The position numbers and the translations under genes were made by a program. The notes beneath the pieces were generated by a model that was not told the origin of the DNA, did not search any database, and saw only the letters and a program-made list of their open reading frames with translations. A stretch of DNA of 64,000 nucleotides, from positions 18,055 through 82,054 of the forward strand of contig NZ_JACJRJ010000029.1 in NCBI RefSeq assembly GCF_014697195.1. The letters run 5' to 3'. This DNA comes from Cylindrospermum sp. FACHB-282. GTDB taxonomy: Bacteria > Cyanobacteriota > Cyanobacteriia > Cyanobacteriales > Nostocaceae. Positions 1 to 8,237 of the stretch are shown one piece after another. Numbering within the stretch: position 1 is the stretch's first letter; every line of letters begins with the position of its first letter.

Positions 1-200
1 TTTCATACAGCAATTTTCAAATGTGTGGAATACAGTCATTGTAGGAGGACAATATATTGTGCCCCTACGCCTGTGGGCTATAAAATTGAAAGATTGAAAG
101 CAAAAATGGCGTAATTTTGGGGTGAGATTGGGGCGAATTACCCTTGATTGAAGCGATCGCACCGAAGCGCCATAATTAATCTAGAGATCAAAGCGATTAT

Positions 201-386
201 ATGTCTTTCCCAAATTGCCCCAGTTGTGTAGTTGTCCTCAACCAACAACAGGAACAAAATATCTCTCACCAACAACAGGAACAAAATATCTCTGGCAACC
301 ACAGTAAAAATGCAGAGAAAAATTGCACTGTGGTTGAAAATGGCCGCGTTGTCGTTAAAAAATTGCAAACTTTGACGACTAACTAA
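201..386 (+). CDS. Possible small Gln/Asn-rich protein (61 aa), doubtful
   Basis: A short open frame with an ATG start and no recognisable domain. Its middle is made of two exact nine-residue repeats (QQQEQNISH-like) that come from a 27-bp tandem DNA repeat, so the frame is kept open across the duplication. It holds two Cys in a CPSC context near the N-terminus. There is no good ribosome binding site and no known family; it may simply be a chance frame over a repeat. Confidence 0.2.
   Translation: MSFPNCPSCVVVLNQQQEQNISHQQQEQNISGNHSKNAEKNCTVVENGRVVVKKLQTLTTN
242..295. repeat. 27-bp tandem repeat, two copies
   Basis: Two back-to-back 27-bp units beginning CCAACAACAGGAAC differ only in the last two bases. 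The unit is a multiple of three and stays in frame with the small open frame that covers it. Confidence 0.9.
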
Positions 387-515
387 TCTAAGCTCGACTT
401 TATCCAATCAGTTGCAGCATTTTCCAGTTTATTGATCAAAAACTTTTAGAAATTGTGAAACCAGGTTATTATTGCAAACAAATAGGTTTCTGCAATCAAT
501 TTTTAAGGTAATTCT

Positions 516-1172
516 ATGAAATTTATGTACTTAAGTACTACAATTGTATCCTTTTTTATATTTTCATTACCTTCTCTAGCAGTTAGTATTTCCTTTACAG
601 GAGATCTCACAGGAGCACCCTTATTTGATTCTCCTAACGAGGGTAATCCACCTACTTCTACTGTTAATATCGGTGAAATATTTCCTTATATCAGTCAACC
701 CTTTTTTGTCAGCAATTCTGGCACGTACAATTTTTTAAGTCAAGTTACTGGACTTACTACTCAACCTTTGAGCCCTGGAGCTACTAATTGGAATAACGTC
801 ACCATATTGTATGGTAATAGTTTTGATCCAGAAAATCCCCTCACTAATGCAGTGATTGCCAATGATAATTTTCCTGACACTTTATCATCAGGATTTAATG
901 GTATTAACTTGATTGCTAATACCCAATACTTTTTGGTGACTACTGTATTTAATCCTGATGATGGTTTCGGCACTTTTAATAACACTATTGCTGAAACTGT
1001 TTCTACAGGTTCTAATAACATTAATCTTGGCTCGTTGCCGCCTGCTACTGATGTTCCAGAACCAACAACATTCCCAGGTACCTTACTCTTTACATCTGGT
1101 ATTGCTGTAGCTTTATGGCAAGGTCAGCGCAGGCAATTTCAGATTAAGAGACATCAGAAGAATAGTCTGTAA
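516..1172 (+). CDS. PEP-CTERM sorting-signal exported protein
   Basis: A 218-residue exported protein of unknown function. Residues 1-22 form a signal peptide ending near LAVS. The body (about 25-180) is Asn/Thr/Ser-rich and probably beta-rich. The C-terminus has the PEP-CTERM signature: VPEPTT, then a hydrophobic segment, then the basic tail GQRRQFQIKRHQ. In the PEP-CTERM family this tail is the sorting signal handled by an exosortase-type enzyme, so the protein is expected at the cell surface or in the matrix. It stands alone, convergent with the minus-strand gene that begins 8 bp beyond its stop. The start ATG follows TTTTTAAGGTAATTCT, which offers an AAGG-type binding site. Confidence 0.8.
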   Translation: MKFMYLSTTIVSFFIFSLPSLAVSISFTGDLTGAPLFDSPNEGNPPTSTVNIGEIFPYISQPFFVSNSGTYNFLSQVTGLTTQPLSPGATNWNNVTILYGNSFDPENPLTNAVIANDNFPDTLSSGFNGINLIANTQYFLVTTVFNPDDGFGTFNNTIAETVSTGSNNINLGSLPPATDVPEPTTFPGTLLFTSGIAVALWQGQRRQFQIKRHQKNSL

Positions 1173-1180
1173 ATTTTGTT

Positions 1181-2011
1181 TTATACAGAAGTTTGTTTCT
1201 CGTAGTCAATAGAAATGATTAGGTAAGGAAAATTTACTGCCACTAATTTATGATGGTTTTGGTCAAATCGAAATATCTGGTGTGGTAAATTTTCATTACC
1301 TAATTCCTTAGACCTAATCTCATAATCTTTCCACAGCGGTAGTTCCCCGACAGATTGATTCTGAGCAGTAATCAAGTAAGTACCGCGCTGCAATTTTGAC
1401 TTACTTTCCTCATGTCCAAGAGATAGTTGCAGTGAGTTGTTTTCAATTTGCGACTGTTTAGATTCTGAACTAGCATTTAGTGAACTCTCCCATTCCAATG
1501 ATAGCTTTATGCCCTGCAATTGCTCAACTGGAACGAAAAAGTTTGTAGCTGGAGCAATGTTGGTGATTGGCTCTGTTGTATAACACCAAGCACAAACCTT
1601 AACTTCTGCTTGAAGTTCGCTCGGTTTATAGTGCAGATGCACTGTCAATGAACGCAAGTTTGAACTATCTGGTAGATATAATCCATGAATCTTCATTCTA
1701 GCTCCATGCTGTGCAAAAGCTAAATCTCCAGATGGCAATTCCTGGGCTGAAATCATATTTGCGGCAAAGTGATTATTCTCAACTAAGCTGGGATTTGAAT
1801 GCCAAAATCCCACTTCAGAGCTAGAATTATCAGCCAGATTTTTGGTAATCTGATTGTTGTAGTTGCTGGCTGCGATTAAACCAGTAGATTTTAGAACTAT
1901 GGGCAAGATAAAACTGGCTGAGAATGCTGAACCCATCAGCAGAAAATTTCGGCGTTTGGTTGTGCGTCCCCAAATTTGTGGTAAGTAATCGGCATTGATA
2001 TTTGAAGTCAT
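1181..2011 (-). CDS. Tat-type exported hypothetical protein
   Basis: A 276-residue protein with no domain that I recognise. Residues 18-48 look like a twin-arginine signal: TKRRNFLLMGSAF followed by a hydrophobic stretch. The mature part is hydrophilic with one Cys-Ala-Trp-Cys motif near residue 140. It is the last of three minus-strand genes (tail-collar protein, GNAT acetyltransferase, this gene) with gaps of 22 and 40 bp, so the three are probably cotranscribed and may act together on a secreted product. The first methionine of the Tat-like leader region was used as start; an overlapping frame starting at 2036 was discarded. Confidence 0.55.
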   Translation of the reverse strand: MTSNINADYLPQIWGRTTKRRNFLLMGSAFSASFILPIVLKSTGLIAASNYNNQITKNLADNSSSEVGFWHSNPSLVENNHFAANMISAQELPSGDLAFAQHGARMKIHGLYLPDSSNLRSLTVHLHYKPSELQAEVKVCAWCYTTEPITNIAPATNFFVPVEQLQGIKLSLEWESSLNASSESKQSQIENNSLQLSLGHEESKSKLQRGTYLITAQNQSVGELPLWKDYEIRSKELGNENLPHQIFRFDQNHHKLVAVNFPYLIISIDYEKQTSV

Positions 2012-2051
2012 AGCTAAAATATATCCTTAAAAACAAGACACTTATGCTAAA

Positions 2052-2555
2052 CTAGATTTCACAGGAACTCCACTCCATGATGAAATGAGTTCCTGTGTCT
2101 TCAGTTTTCAAAAATCCTAACCGTTCATATAAATGAATTGCAGGATTTAACCTTTCTACCTGGAGATGAACTGGTTTTCTGCTATTCGCAGCTTCAGTTA
2201 ATAAGTTACGAATCAGTAAAGTTCCAATTCCTTGGTTGCGATAGCAAGGTAGTAAAGCAATATCAGCAAGACAGATATAATTTGCGTTACTGATAATCAA
2301 GATATTGCCAATTGGCTGATTGGCTTTGAGAACTATTCTATGTTCTCTATCAGGGAATTTAAATTGGTAAGAATGCTGTTGTGCTTGAAATTGAAATCTC
2401 AGAAACTTTTCTTGTTGTTCTAGATTCCAACCCCAATTTTCTAAATGCTCTACCCATCTACTAGCATAAAGCTGGAAGATAAAGGGTTCATCTTCAAGAC
2501 AAACAAGACGGGAATTTAGAGAAGTGAAATCCACTGTATTTCTCAAGATATACAA
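2052..2555 (-). CDS. GNAT family N-acetyltransferase
   Basis: A 167-residue acetyltransferase. GNAT motif A is visible at about residues 98-120 (DIALLPCYRNQGIGTLLIRNLL), with the acetyl-CoA pyrophosphate loop RNQGIG; motif B follows as VHLQVERLNPAIHLYERLGF. The N-terminal third, which normally sets substrate choice, is family-specific and gives no hint of substrate. It sits between the tail-collar gene and the Tat-type exported gene on the same strand with short gaps, which suggests acetylation linked to that pathway rather than a housekeeping role. Family assignment is firm; substrate is unknown. Confidence 0.85.
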   Translation of the reverse strand: MYILRNTVDFTSLNSRLVCLEDEPFIFQLYASRWVEHLENWGWNLEQQEKFLRFQFQAQQHSYQFKFPDREHRIVLKANQPIGNILIISNANYICLADIALLPCYRNQGIGTLLIRNLLTEAANSRKPVHLQVERLNPAIHLYERLGFLKTEDTGTHFIMEWSSCEI

Positions 2556-2577
2556 GTAAACAAGACTTCTAGCTGAT

Positions 2578-3084
2578 TTAATTCCGTGAAGGATAAATTC
2601 CTTCTAGAGCAATAATATAGTTTAAGCCTTGATAGGGTGGCATTGTTTCTGAAGGTGAGGCTGAACCTCCAGCGCTAATTGAGGATGCACTTAAGGCAAC
2701 TGGTGAACCAGTACCATAGGTAGAAGCCCGTGAATTAGCTAGTAATTTGCCTGTGGGATCTCCCGAAGTAGCGGCACTAACAGTACCATTTAGTTGGTGT
2801 GTATGGGCGGGTAATTGTGATGCAGTTAGCCTCTCACTACCAGCTAATTCACCAAGATCGCGGTTAGTCAAACCTGGACCTTGCCCCGTACCAATAGGGA
2901 ACCGACCTCGTAAGTCTGGTAGTCCAAATGTAGTTTGCCCATTCCCTCCATAGGTAGTTCCGAGAATTGAGAACAAAGCTTGGTTCTGAGAAATGGATAA
3001 AATTTGTCCTTGGCACAAAGCCCATCCTTTGGGTGCATAGTTGCCAGCAAACAGAATGATTTGACCTATAAAGGGTTCACTCAT
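2578..3084 (-). CDS. Phage tail-collar domain protein (microcystin-dependent-protein type)
   Basis: A 168-residue protein of the short tail-collar family (Pfam Phage_Collar), often called MdpB-like. It opens with the typical MSEPFIGQIILFAG and YAPKGWALCQGQ, followed by LFSILGTTYGGNGQTTFGLPDLRGRFPIG (about 35-64), the collar fold signature. The centre carries LPAHTHQLNG and the C-terminus PPYQGLNYIIALEGIYPSRN, also typical. Such proteins occur in phage tail fibres and as stand-alone bacterial genes of unclear role. No other phage structural gene is near, so this is the stand-alone kind. It leads the three-gene minus-strand set. Confidence 0.88.
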   Translation of the reverse strand: MSEPFIGQIILFAGNYAPKGWALCQGQILSISQNQALFSILGTTYGGNGQTTFGLPDLRGRFPIGTGQGPGLTNRDLGELAGSERLTASQLPAHTHQLNGTVSAATSGDPTGKLLANSRASTYGTGSPVALSASSISAGGSASPSETMPPYQGLNYIIALEGIYPSRN

Positions 3085-3210
3085 AAACGACTCCTTTGTG
3101 GATTTAGTACAATCCTAGATTTTTCTCTCTGTAAAAATAATACACTAGCCTGAGTCCAACCGACATTTCGCAGATTGGCGATCGCATTCAGTAATTTCCC
3201 CAGTTTCAGC

Positions 3211-3292
3211 CCCCTTCTCTTGGACGACCACGAGGTTTAGCTTTGGGAATTAGAGGTTCAATTAACTCGAATTGAGCGATTGTCAAGTTACT
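3211..3292 (-). pseudogene. Remnant of an IS5-type transposase N-terminus
   Basis: Translating the minus strand from 3292 gives LTIAQFELIEPLIPKAK followed by PRGRPRE, which matches the start of IS5/DUF4096-type transposases (LTDAQWELLEPLLPP...GRPR). A stop codon follows two residues later and no DDE catalytic part is found nearby, so this is a dead fragment. Confidence 0.6.
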
Positions 3293-3317
3293 AGTGGTCT
3301 AGCACAACTTTGCTGGG

Positions 3318-3371
3318 TTTGTAGTCAGCGCTGAAGCGCTCAAGGCAAGGACTAAAGTCCTGACTACGAAC
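3318..3371. repeat. Palindromic dispersed repeat next to the Kir gene
   Basis: An outer inverted repeat, GTTTGTAGTCAG / CTGACTACGAAC, encloses two smaller palindromes, AGCGCTGAAGCGCT and GGACTAAAGTCC. This nested form is typical of cyanobacterial MITE-like repeats. It abuts the Kir stop codon and could also act as a transcript end. Confidence 0.65.
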
Positions 3372-4286
3372 TTATTCTAAAGGCAAAACATCGTGAAAGT
3401 ATTGGTAGTCAACATAGCGATGTCCATCAGGTGTTTGGTGCATAATATCGACAAATTGATGGTTCCACAAAATCTCATCAGCACCGTAGCTATGACGGGC
3501 ATGAACCACCTGTGAAACCGTTTCATCAATGCCACTAACCGAGGCTATAAGCATAGTATTTGTCTGAATCAGTGACTCTGGTGTCATTCCATAAAGCGGA
3601 CTAGATTGATCAATAACATGCATCACTGACCAGCTTAGGGTGAAGCTAGGTGTTTGGTTCCTCAGCAGCTTGAGGTCATAAATTCTGCGCATAAACTGCC
3701 CTTCTGCCGTTACTTCATCGCGCATCAAATACAGTCGCATCTGTGCCTCCAAAATCATATTCCGGCGCTGGTTAGCAGTGCGAAATGTGAGAGTGGGCAT
3801 TCCCTCATAAACTGTAATCAGCGTTACACGGCTAAAAATTACCCGGGCTGTTGGTCGGGAAAAACGGGCAAACGCTAGCCCCGTTAACATCGCAATTCCC
3901 ATCACGCCGATCATCGCTTCAATCGTGACAATAATATTGGCGTAAGTTGTTTTCGGATACATCGCACCATAGCCGATGGATGCCAAAGTTTGCACACTGA
4001 AAAAAAAGGCATCTAAAAAAGAACCTGGTCGGGCATTGGCAATACAATCTCCTCCTACCCAGTAAGCCAAGGCAAAAACGGCATTTATAGTCACATAAAA
4101 AATACAAATGAGGCAGAGAAAGCCAGACCAAGGAAGAGTCAGCAGCAAATGGTAGGGATCACGCCAGTAGGAATACCATGCACCCATCCCCATAATCTCT
4201 AACTGTCCATTGTGGATTTTAATGTGAACTCGTGAGAGGGGACGCACTCGTTGCTTCCTTAAAAGTCTCTTCGGTCGAAATTTCAT
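3372..4286 (-). CDS. Inward-rectifier potassium channel (KirBac type)
   Basis: A 304-residue prokaryotic Kir channel. Two membrane helices (about residues 48-75 and 118-145) flank a pore loop with selectivity filter SIGYGAMYP (about 103-111); the usual Thr before IGYG is Ser here. The outer helix is preceded by the amphipathic slide-helix region WYSYWRDPYHLLLTLPW. The C-terminal half (150-300) is the beta-rich cytoplasmic Kir domain, including LTFRTANQRRNMILEAQMRLYL, as in KirBac proteins. Length is normal. It is divergent from the MFS gene, with 110 bp between the starts. Function is inferred from family: K+ flux at the cytoplasmic membrane gated by cytoplasmic signals. Confidence 0.92.
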   Translation of the reverse strand: MKFRPKRLLRKQRVRPLSRVHIKIHNGQLEIMGMGAWYSYWRDPYHLLLTLPWSGFLCLICIFYVTINAVFALAYWVGGDCIANARPGSFLDAFFFSVQTLASIGYGAMYPKTTYANIIVTIEAMIGVMGIAMLTGLAFARFSRPTARVIFSRVTLITVYEGMPTLTFRTANQRRNMILEAQMRLYLMRDEVTAEGQFMRRIYDLKLLRNQTPSFTLSWSVMHVIDQSSPLYGMTPESLIQTNTMLIASVSGIDETVSQVVHARHSYGADEILWNHQFVDIMHQTPDGHRYVDYQYFHDVLPLE

Positions 4287-4396
4287 TGAGAGTAGCCAAA
4301 AGAACGGCGAATGGTAGGATGACTAAAGTTGAAAAGTCGTTGTTTTCAGTTCTAGTTACAGTTGCACAGTAAAAACCTAATGGTTATATACCGCTG

Positions 4397-5584
4397 ATGA
4401 ATCGAAATTTCTGGATTATCGCTTTAATTGCTTTTATTAATTCTCTCAGTTTTACGATTTTAATTCCCATTATCTATCTTTATGGCAAACAATTTGGTCT
4501 GGATGATTTCCACACGAGTTTGTTATTTTCCATGTACTCCATAGCTCAGTTTTTTGCTACTCCTGTTATTGGTAAACTCTCTGACCGCTTTGGACGCAAG
4601 CCTTTACTGATTATCAGTTTGGCTGGGACTGTAGTTGCTAACTTGATAGCGGGAACAGCGACAACCGCAAGTGTTCTCTTTTTCGGTCGATTCCTCGATG
4701 GCATCACCGGTGGAAATGCTTCTGTGGCTCAAGCGGTTATTTCCGATATCACTGATGCGAAAGACCGGGCTCAGGGGTTTGGGACTTATGGTGCAGCAAT
4801 GGGTTTAGGCTTCGTACTAGGGCCCGTCACAAGTTTGCTGGCACAGCAGATTTCTTTGGGTACTGCATTTTTAGTTTCAGGTGCAGTTGCACTTTTAGGA
4901 TTGTTAATTACAATTTTGTACTTACCAGAAACTCTACAAAATAGGGCGGAGAAGGCCAAAAATATCTTTGATTTAGGCTTAGAAAACTTAATCACAGGTT
5001 TGGTAATGCCGAAAGTAGGTATCCTGATTATTCTGAACTTTTTTATGGGCACTACTTTTACAATGTTCACTTTTGCCTTCCAACCATACTATATTCATGT
5101 TTTAAATCAAAATAGTCAGTCTTTAACACTATTGTTTCTCGCGTTTGGCATCATTGCTGTAGTGATGCAGACTTGGGGAGTGGGAATTCTGACTCAAAAA
5201 ATTAATCTGGTGAATATATTATTTTTAGGTATATTCTTCCGCAGTCTATCATTTATGTTAATGCCAGTTTGGCCCAGTATTACTTATTTTCTGGCAGTCA
5301 GCATATTGTTTTCACTGTTTAATTCTCTGGTGCAACCGATGATTAGCACGCTAATTTCTTTGAACGCTAAACCCCAAGATCAAGGAACTGCAATGGGGTT
5401 GAATGCATCTTATTTAAGTATTTCCAATGGGATTGGGCCTGTGATTGCGGGAATGATCGTTAGTCAATCAAATCCTCAGACTTATGCCTATCCTTTATAT
5501 TTAGCGGGATTGCTGACTTTTGGAGTATTGTTTTTAGCGATCGCCACTCGCAAAAGATATACGCCTCAAGCTCAAGTAAGTTAA
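4397..5584 (+). CDS. MFS transporter (TetA-like 12-TM efflux family)
   Basis: A 395-residue major facilitator with about 12 hydrophobic segments. The MFS signature lies in the loop between helices 2 and 3 (GKLSDRFGRKPLLIISL, about residues 57-73), and helix 5 carries the antiporter-type motif GAAMGLGFVLGP. It is closest in look to tetracycline/multidrug H+ antiporters, but substrate cannot be read from sequence. It stands alone, divergent from the Kir gene and ending before a hairpin terminator. Start ATG at 4397 directly precedes the first helix. Confidence 0.85.
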   Translation: MNRNFWIIALIAFINSLSFTILIPIIYLYGKQFGLDDFHTSLLFSMYSIAQFFATPVIGKLSDRFGRKPLLIISLAGTVVANLIAGTATTASVLFFGRFLDGITGGNASVAQAVISDITDAKDRAQGFGTYGAAMGLGFVLGPVTSLLAQQISLGTAFLVSGAVALLGLLITILYLPETLQNRAEKAKNIFDLGLENLITGLVMPKVGILIILNFFMGTTFTMFTFAFQPYYIHVLNQNSQSLTLLFLAFGIIAVVMQTWGVGILTQKINLVNILFLGIFFRSLSFMLMPVWPSITYFLAVSILFSLFNSLVQPMISTLISLNAKPQDQGTAMGLNASYLSISNGIGPVIAGMIVSQSNPQTYAYPLYLAGLLTFGVLFLAIATRKRYTPQAQVS

Positions 5585-5613
5585 TTCAAAAATCTCAAAA
5601 TCATCATAAAAAA

Positions 5614-5638
5614 GTAGGCTGGGTAATGTCCAACCTAC
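5614..5638. terminator. Hairpin terminator between MFS and AvaK-like genes
   Basis: The stem GTAGGCTGG / CCAACCTAC (one mismatch) is flanked by an A run on the left and a T-rich tract on the right. Placed between convergent genes, it can serve both strands. Confidence 0.6.
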
Positions 5639-5667
5639 AAATAACTTATTTTTTAATTTTGAATTGT

Positions 5668-6531
5668 TTAACTTGCCGGTTTTGGTTTTTGACCTTTAGA
5701 ACAGCGGTTAAACCATTCCTGATATTTTTGCTGGTGTGACTCATCATCAACATGAATTGTAACTCTCACCTGCTTACATCCATGATTATGTTCTAGGGCG
5801 ATGGCATTTAAAAGTAAACTAGCAATTTTAGGTGAGCTAAATTCACCACTTACTGTTAAAGCACCGTCAAAACTGGCAATTTCCCATCCATTCCCTTCGG
5901 TCAACGCAATACCAGTAATTTCTCCTTGACCTAAATCAATTTCTGCAAGTTGTTGGTGTTTTGGGCTGACTTGTTCTACAATCAATTTCTCACGCCGGAC
6001 AGGAACTTGTACCATCTTAGTTTCGATTTCTTTGCGAACAACCACCTCACCAACTTTATGTTTACGACTGTCAATAACTAGCCTTTCTTCTAGTAGACGA
6101 ATAGTATTTTCTTCGGCAATTTCTGATAATGTTTCTGACTCACTTGGGATAATTGCCGTTTGATTAGATTGCTCAGTTGAACTTACTAATAATTGCTGTT
6201 CATCTGGCTTTGCTGTTTCTAAATATTCAGGCATATACTCTATTTCTGATTTTTCTAGGTCTATGAAAACAGATTTTTTGGGGTTGTCAATCTTTGTGAT
6301 TCTCTGGCTCCGCAAGCGGAATAATGGGTGTCTATCGACAACTTGTTGATTGACCTGTTTAGATATCACTAAATTTAGCTGGCGATTAGCATCGACAATT
6401 AAATCCTGAACTTTGCCTATTTGCTGATTTTGCCTATCAATCACGGCAAAATTTCTAACTTTGTCTTTCAAGCTTTTTAGCAAGGTACTAATGCGAATTG
6501 TCTGGCTTGCTTCTCCAATTTTATTTGCCAT
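5668..6531 (-). CDS. PRC-barrel and DUF2382 (AvaK/YsnF-type) protein, paralogue 1
   Basis: A 287-residue protein with an N-terminal PRC-barrel (about residues 15-95, AVIDRQNQQIGKVQDLIVDA) and a central DUF2382 segment (about 145-190, LLEERLVIDSRKHKVGEVVV and VPVRREKLIVEQV). DUF2382 is the domain of AvaK, an akinete marker of Anabaena variabilis, and of B. subtilis YsnF, a general-stress protein. This copy differs from its two neighbours: the spacer is shorter, only one DUF2382 repeat is obvious, and it has a unique C-terminal beta/alpha domain (about 200-275). It may be a diverged duplicate in a three-gene stress or akinete cluster. Confidence 0.75.
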   Translation of the reverse strand: MANKIGEASQTIRISTLLKSLKDKVRNFAVIDRQNQQIGKVQDLIVDANRQLNLVISKQVNQQVVDRHPLFRLRSQRITKIDNPKKSVFIDLEKSEIEYMPEYLETAKPDEQQLLVSSTEQSNQTAIIPSESETLSEIAEENTIRLLEERLVIDSRKHKVGEVVVRKEIETKMVQVPVRREKLIVEQVSPKHQQLAEIDLGQGEITGIALTEGNGWEIASFDGALTVSGEFSSPKIASLLLNAIALEHNHGCKQVRVTIHVDDESHQQKYQEWFNRCSKGQKPKPAS

Positions 6532-6627
6532 TTTTTTGGCTATGGGTATGCAGAATTTATGAAGTAACTTTTGTCAATCTGAGTCTATCTAGATTAATGA
6601 TATTAATCCTATTACTGATTTACCAAA

Positions 6628-6659
6628 ACAGGTAAGGCTAATTAACAAGCCTCACCTGT
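6628..6659 (-). terminator. Hairpin terminator after AvaK-like paralogue 2
   Basis: ACAGGTaAGGCT and AGCCTcACCTGT form a long stem with one mismatch; read on the minus strand it is followed by a TTTT tract. It lies just beyond the stop of the gene ending at 6757. Confidence 0.6.
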
Positions 6660-6756
6660 ACTGTATTCAATTAATCAACATCTGGTAAACATGGTAAATA
6701 TGCCATGTTTTTCGACTTGGGGATTTTTACAAAAATCTACTAGTTAATTATGTGAG

Positions 6757-7653
6757 TTAGCGTTGCTCACGTGGAAGACCGGAAGTATCCACATCCAACT
6801 CTTCGCGGCGGACGGTTTCTTGAGTTTCAACTGTCTCTTGATCAACGACTTTTGAGACTCTAATTTCTTCACGGACAAAGGCTTCTTTGCGAATTTCAGG
6901 TGTTTCTTCGTGGATTTCTACACGAGCAACTTCGCCTTCCTGGAAATTAGCTTCGCGAGAAGAAACAGTTTGACCAGCATCTGTTGGCGTTACACGCTCA
7001 ATTACAACTCGTTCTCTTTCTACTGGTACTGCAACCCGTGCAGTTTCAGTTTCAACGTGCTTACCGATCGCCACTTCTCCAGTTTTCTGGCGTCGTTTAT
7101 TGGCAATTAAACGTTCTTCATACAATTTCAGAGTTTGATGATTTTGTTCATTTAACCCGTACAAAGAAGGCTCTTGTTCGTAACTGTAGCGATCGCGATC
7201 GTAGGTGGGTGCAGTCGTTGGCTGATAAGTTCTCCCTTCTACCGGTACTGGTGTTTCTACGGCACTTGATGCTTCTACAGGTCGCGTTTGATCTAGCGGA
7301 TGGCGATATACCCCGCGCACTCGTTCCTCATAGTCATAATCAACCGCTAGGCGTTCATTAAATTCAGGTAAATCTTCTGCTTGCTCCCTCGTCAAGCCAA
7401 TGGTGTAAATGCGGCCAGCCGGATAATCAACGCGGATACGACCAATTGGTAACAACACTTTCTTACCGAAAATCCAGAAGCCTAAGTCAACGATCAGATA
7501 GCGAAAATGACCTTCTTCGTCAACTAAAACATCAGTAACTGTGCCAATTTTTTCGTCTGTGTTTTCTGTGTAAACACTAAGTCCCTTAATGTCTTTACCT
7601 TCAAAACTATCCCGGTATTGGGGGTCAAAATCTGCTAATTTGTGAAGTACCAT
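6757..7653 (-). CDS. AvaK-like PRC-barrel/DUF2382 protein, paralogue 2
   Basis: A 298-residue protein. The PRC-barrel lies at about residues 1-95 (GLSVYTENTDEKIGTVTDVLVDEEG), then a Pro/Thr-rich spacer, then DUF2382 from about 165 to 280 (LYEERLIANKRRQKTGEVAIGKHVETE, VPVERERVVIERV, IRKEAFVREEIRV). The start at 7653 (MVLHKLADFDPQYRDSFEG) was chosen because it aligns with the start of paralogue 3 (MSLHKLEEFDPNYRETFGG) and has a GAGG site upstream; an ATG five codons earlier is less likely. Proteins of this type in Anabaena mark akinetes (AvaK); a stress or dormancy role is inferred. It ends in its own terminator. Confidence 0.85.
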   Translation of the reverse strand: MVLHKLADFDPQYRDSFEGKDIKGLSVYTENTDEKIGTVTDVLVDEEGHFRYLIVDLGFWIFGKKVLLPIGRIRVDYPAGRIYTIGLTREQAEDLPEFNERLAVDYDYEERVRGVYRHPLDQTRPVEASSAVETPVPVEGRTYQPTTAPTYDRDRYSYEQEPSLYGLNEQNHQTLKLYEERLIANKRRQKTGEVAIGKHVETETARVAVPVERERVVIERVTPTDAGQTVSSREANFQEGEVARVEIHEETPEIRKEAFVREEIRVSKVVDQETVETQETVRREELDVDTSGLPREQR

Positions 7654-7965
7654 ATTATTCTGCCTCAAAGAAAGATTCCCTTACATTTCTCCTATCTCCT
7701 AGAATAGGAAATTATTGATGGCTCTTCATCTTTCTCACGACTGAATTCACTCAATAACTAATAATCAAAAGTTAGAGCTATTTTAGATTCACTGCATCTA
7801 AAAAATCATCGGCAGTGTAGCTCAATAAAGTTTAGTTAAAGTCTTATACATCAACCTGGGTCGTTGAAGTCAAGCTACCCAAGCTAACATCACTAATATT
7901 TTGTTAGGTAAAACCCAAGACAAAACCCAACTACAATTAATTTTTCTAACTGAAGTTTATTACAC

Positions 7966-8139
7966 TATAGCAATCCTATTTGATTTGTGAACAGTTTTTT
8001 TTAAACGAACCGCCAAGACGCCCGCGCGCAGCGTTCGCGAAGCGTGCCGTAGGCTCTTGCCCAAAGGGCTGTAGAACGCCAAGGGAAAGAGAATAATCAG
8101 AGAGGTTGCAAGTTTCACAAATGATTTAGGATTGCTATA
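7966..8139. mobile_element. MITE-like element with 25-bp terminal inverted repeats
   Basis: The ends are inverted repeats: TATAGCAATCCTA plus TTTGATTTGTGA on the left against TATAGCAATCCTA plus AATCATTTGTGA on the right (minus strand). The interior is a GC-rich dispersed repeat (CGAACCGCCAAGACGCC..., TTCGCGAAGCGTGCCGTAGG). No coding capacity. It sits between two AvaK-like genes in an otherwise gene-free stretch (7654-8237). Single ends of the same family (ATTTAGGATTGCTATA) recur near 45755 and 47665. Confidence 0.7.
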
Positions 8140-8237
8140 TGTCTAGCAAACTATGATTACTTATAGCAATTATGCAGACAGGGAGAAAAATCAACCCTGC
8201 CTGTACTATATCTTCAACCAATGTCTTCGCCATCTAC

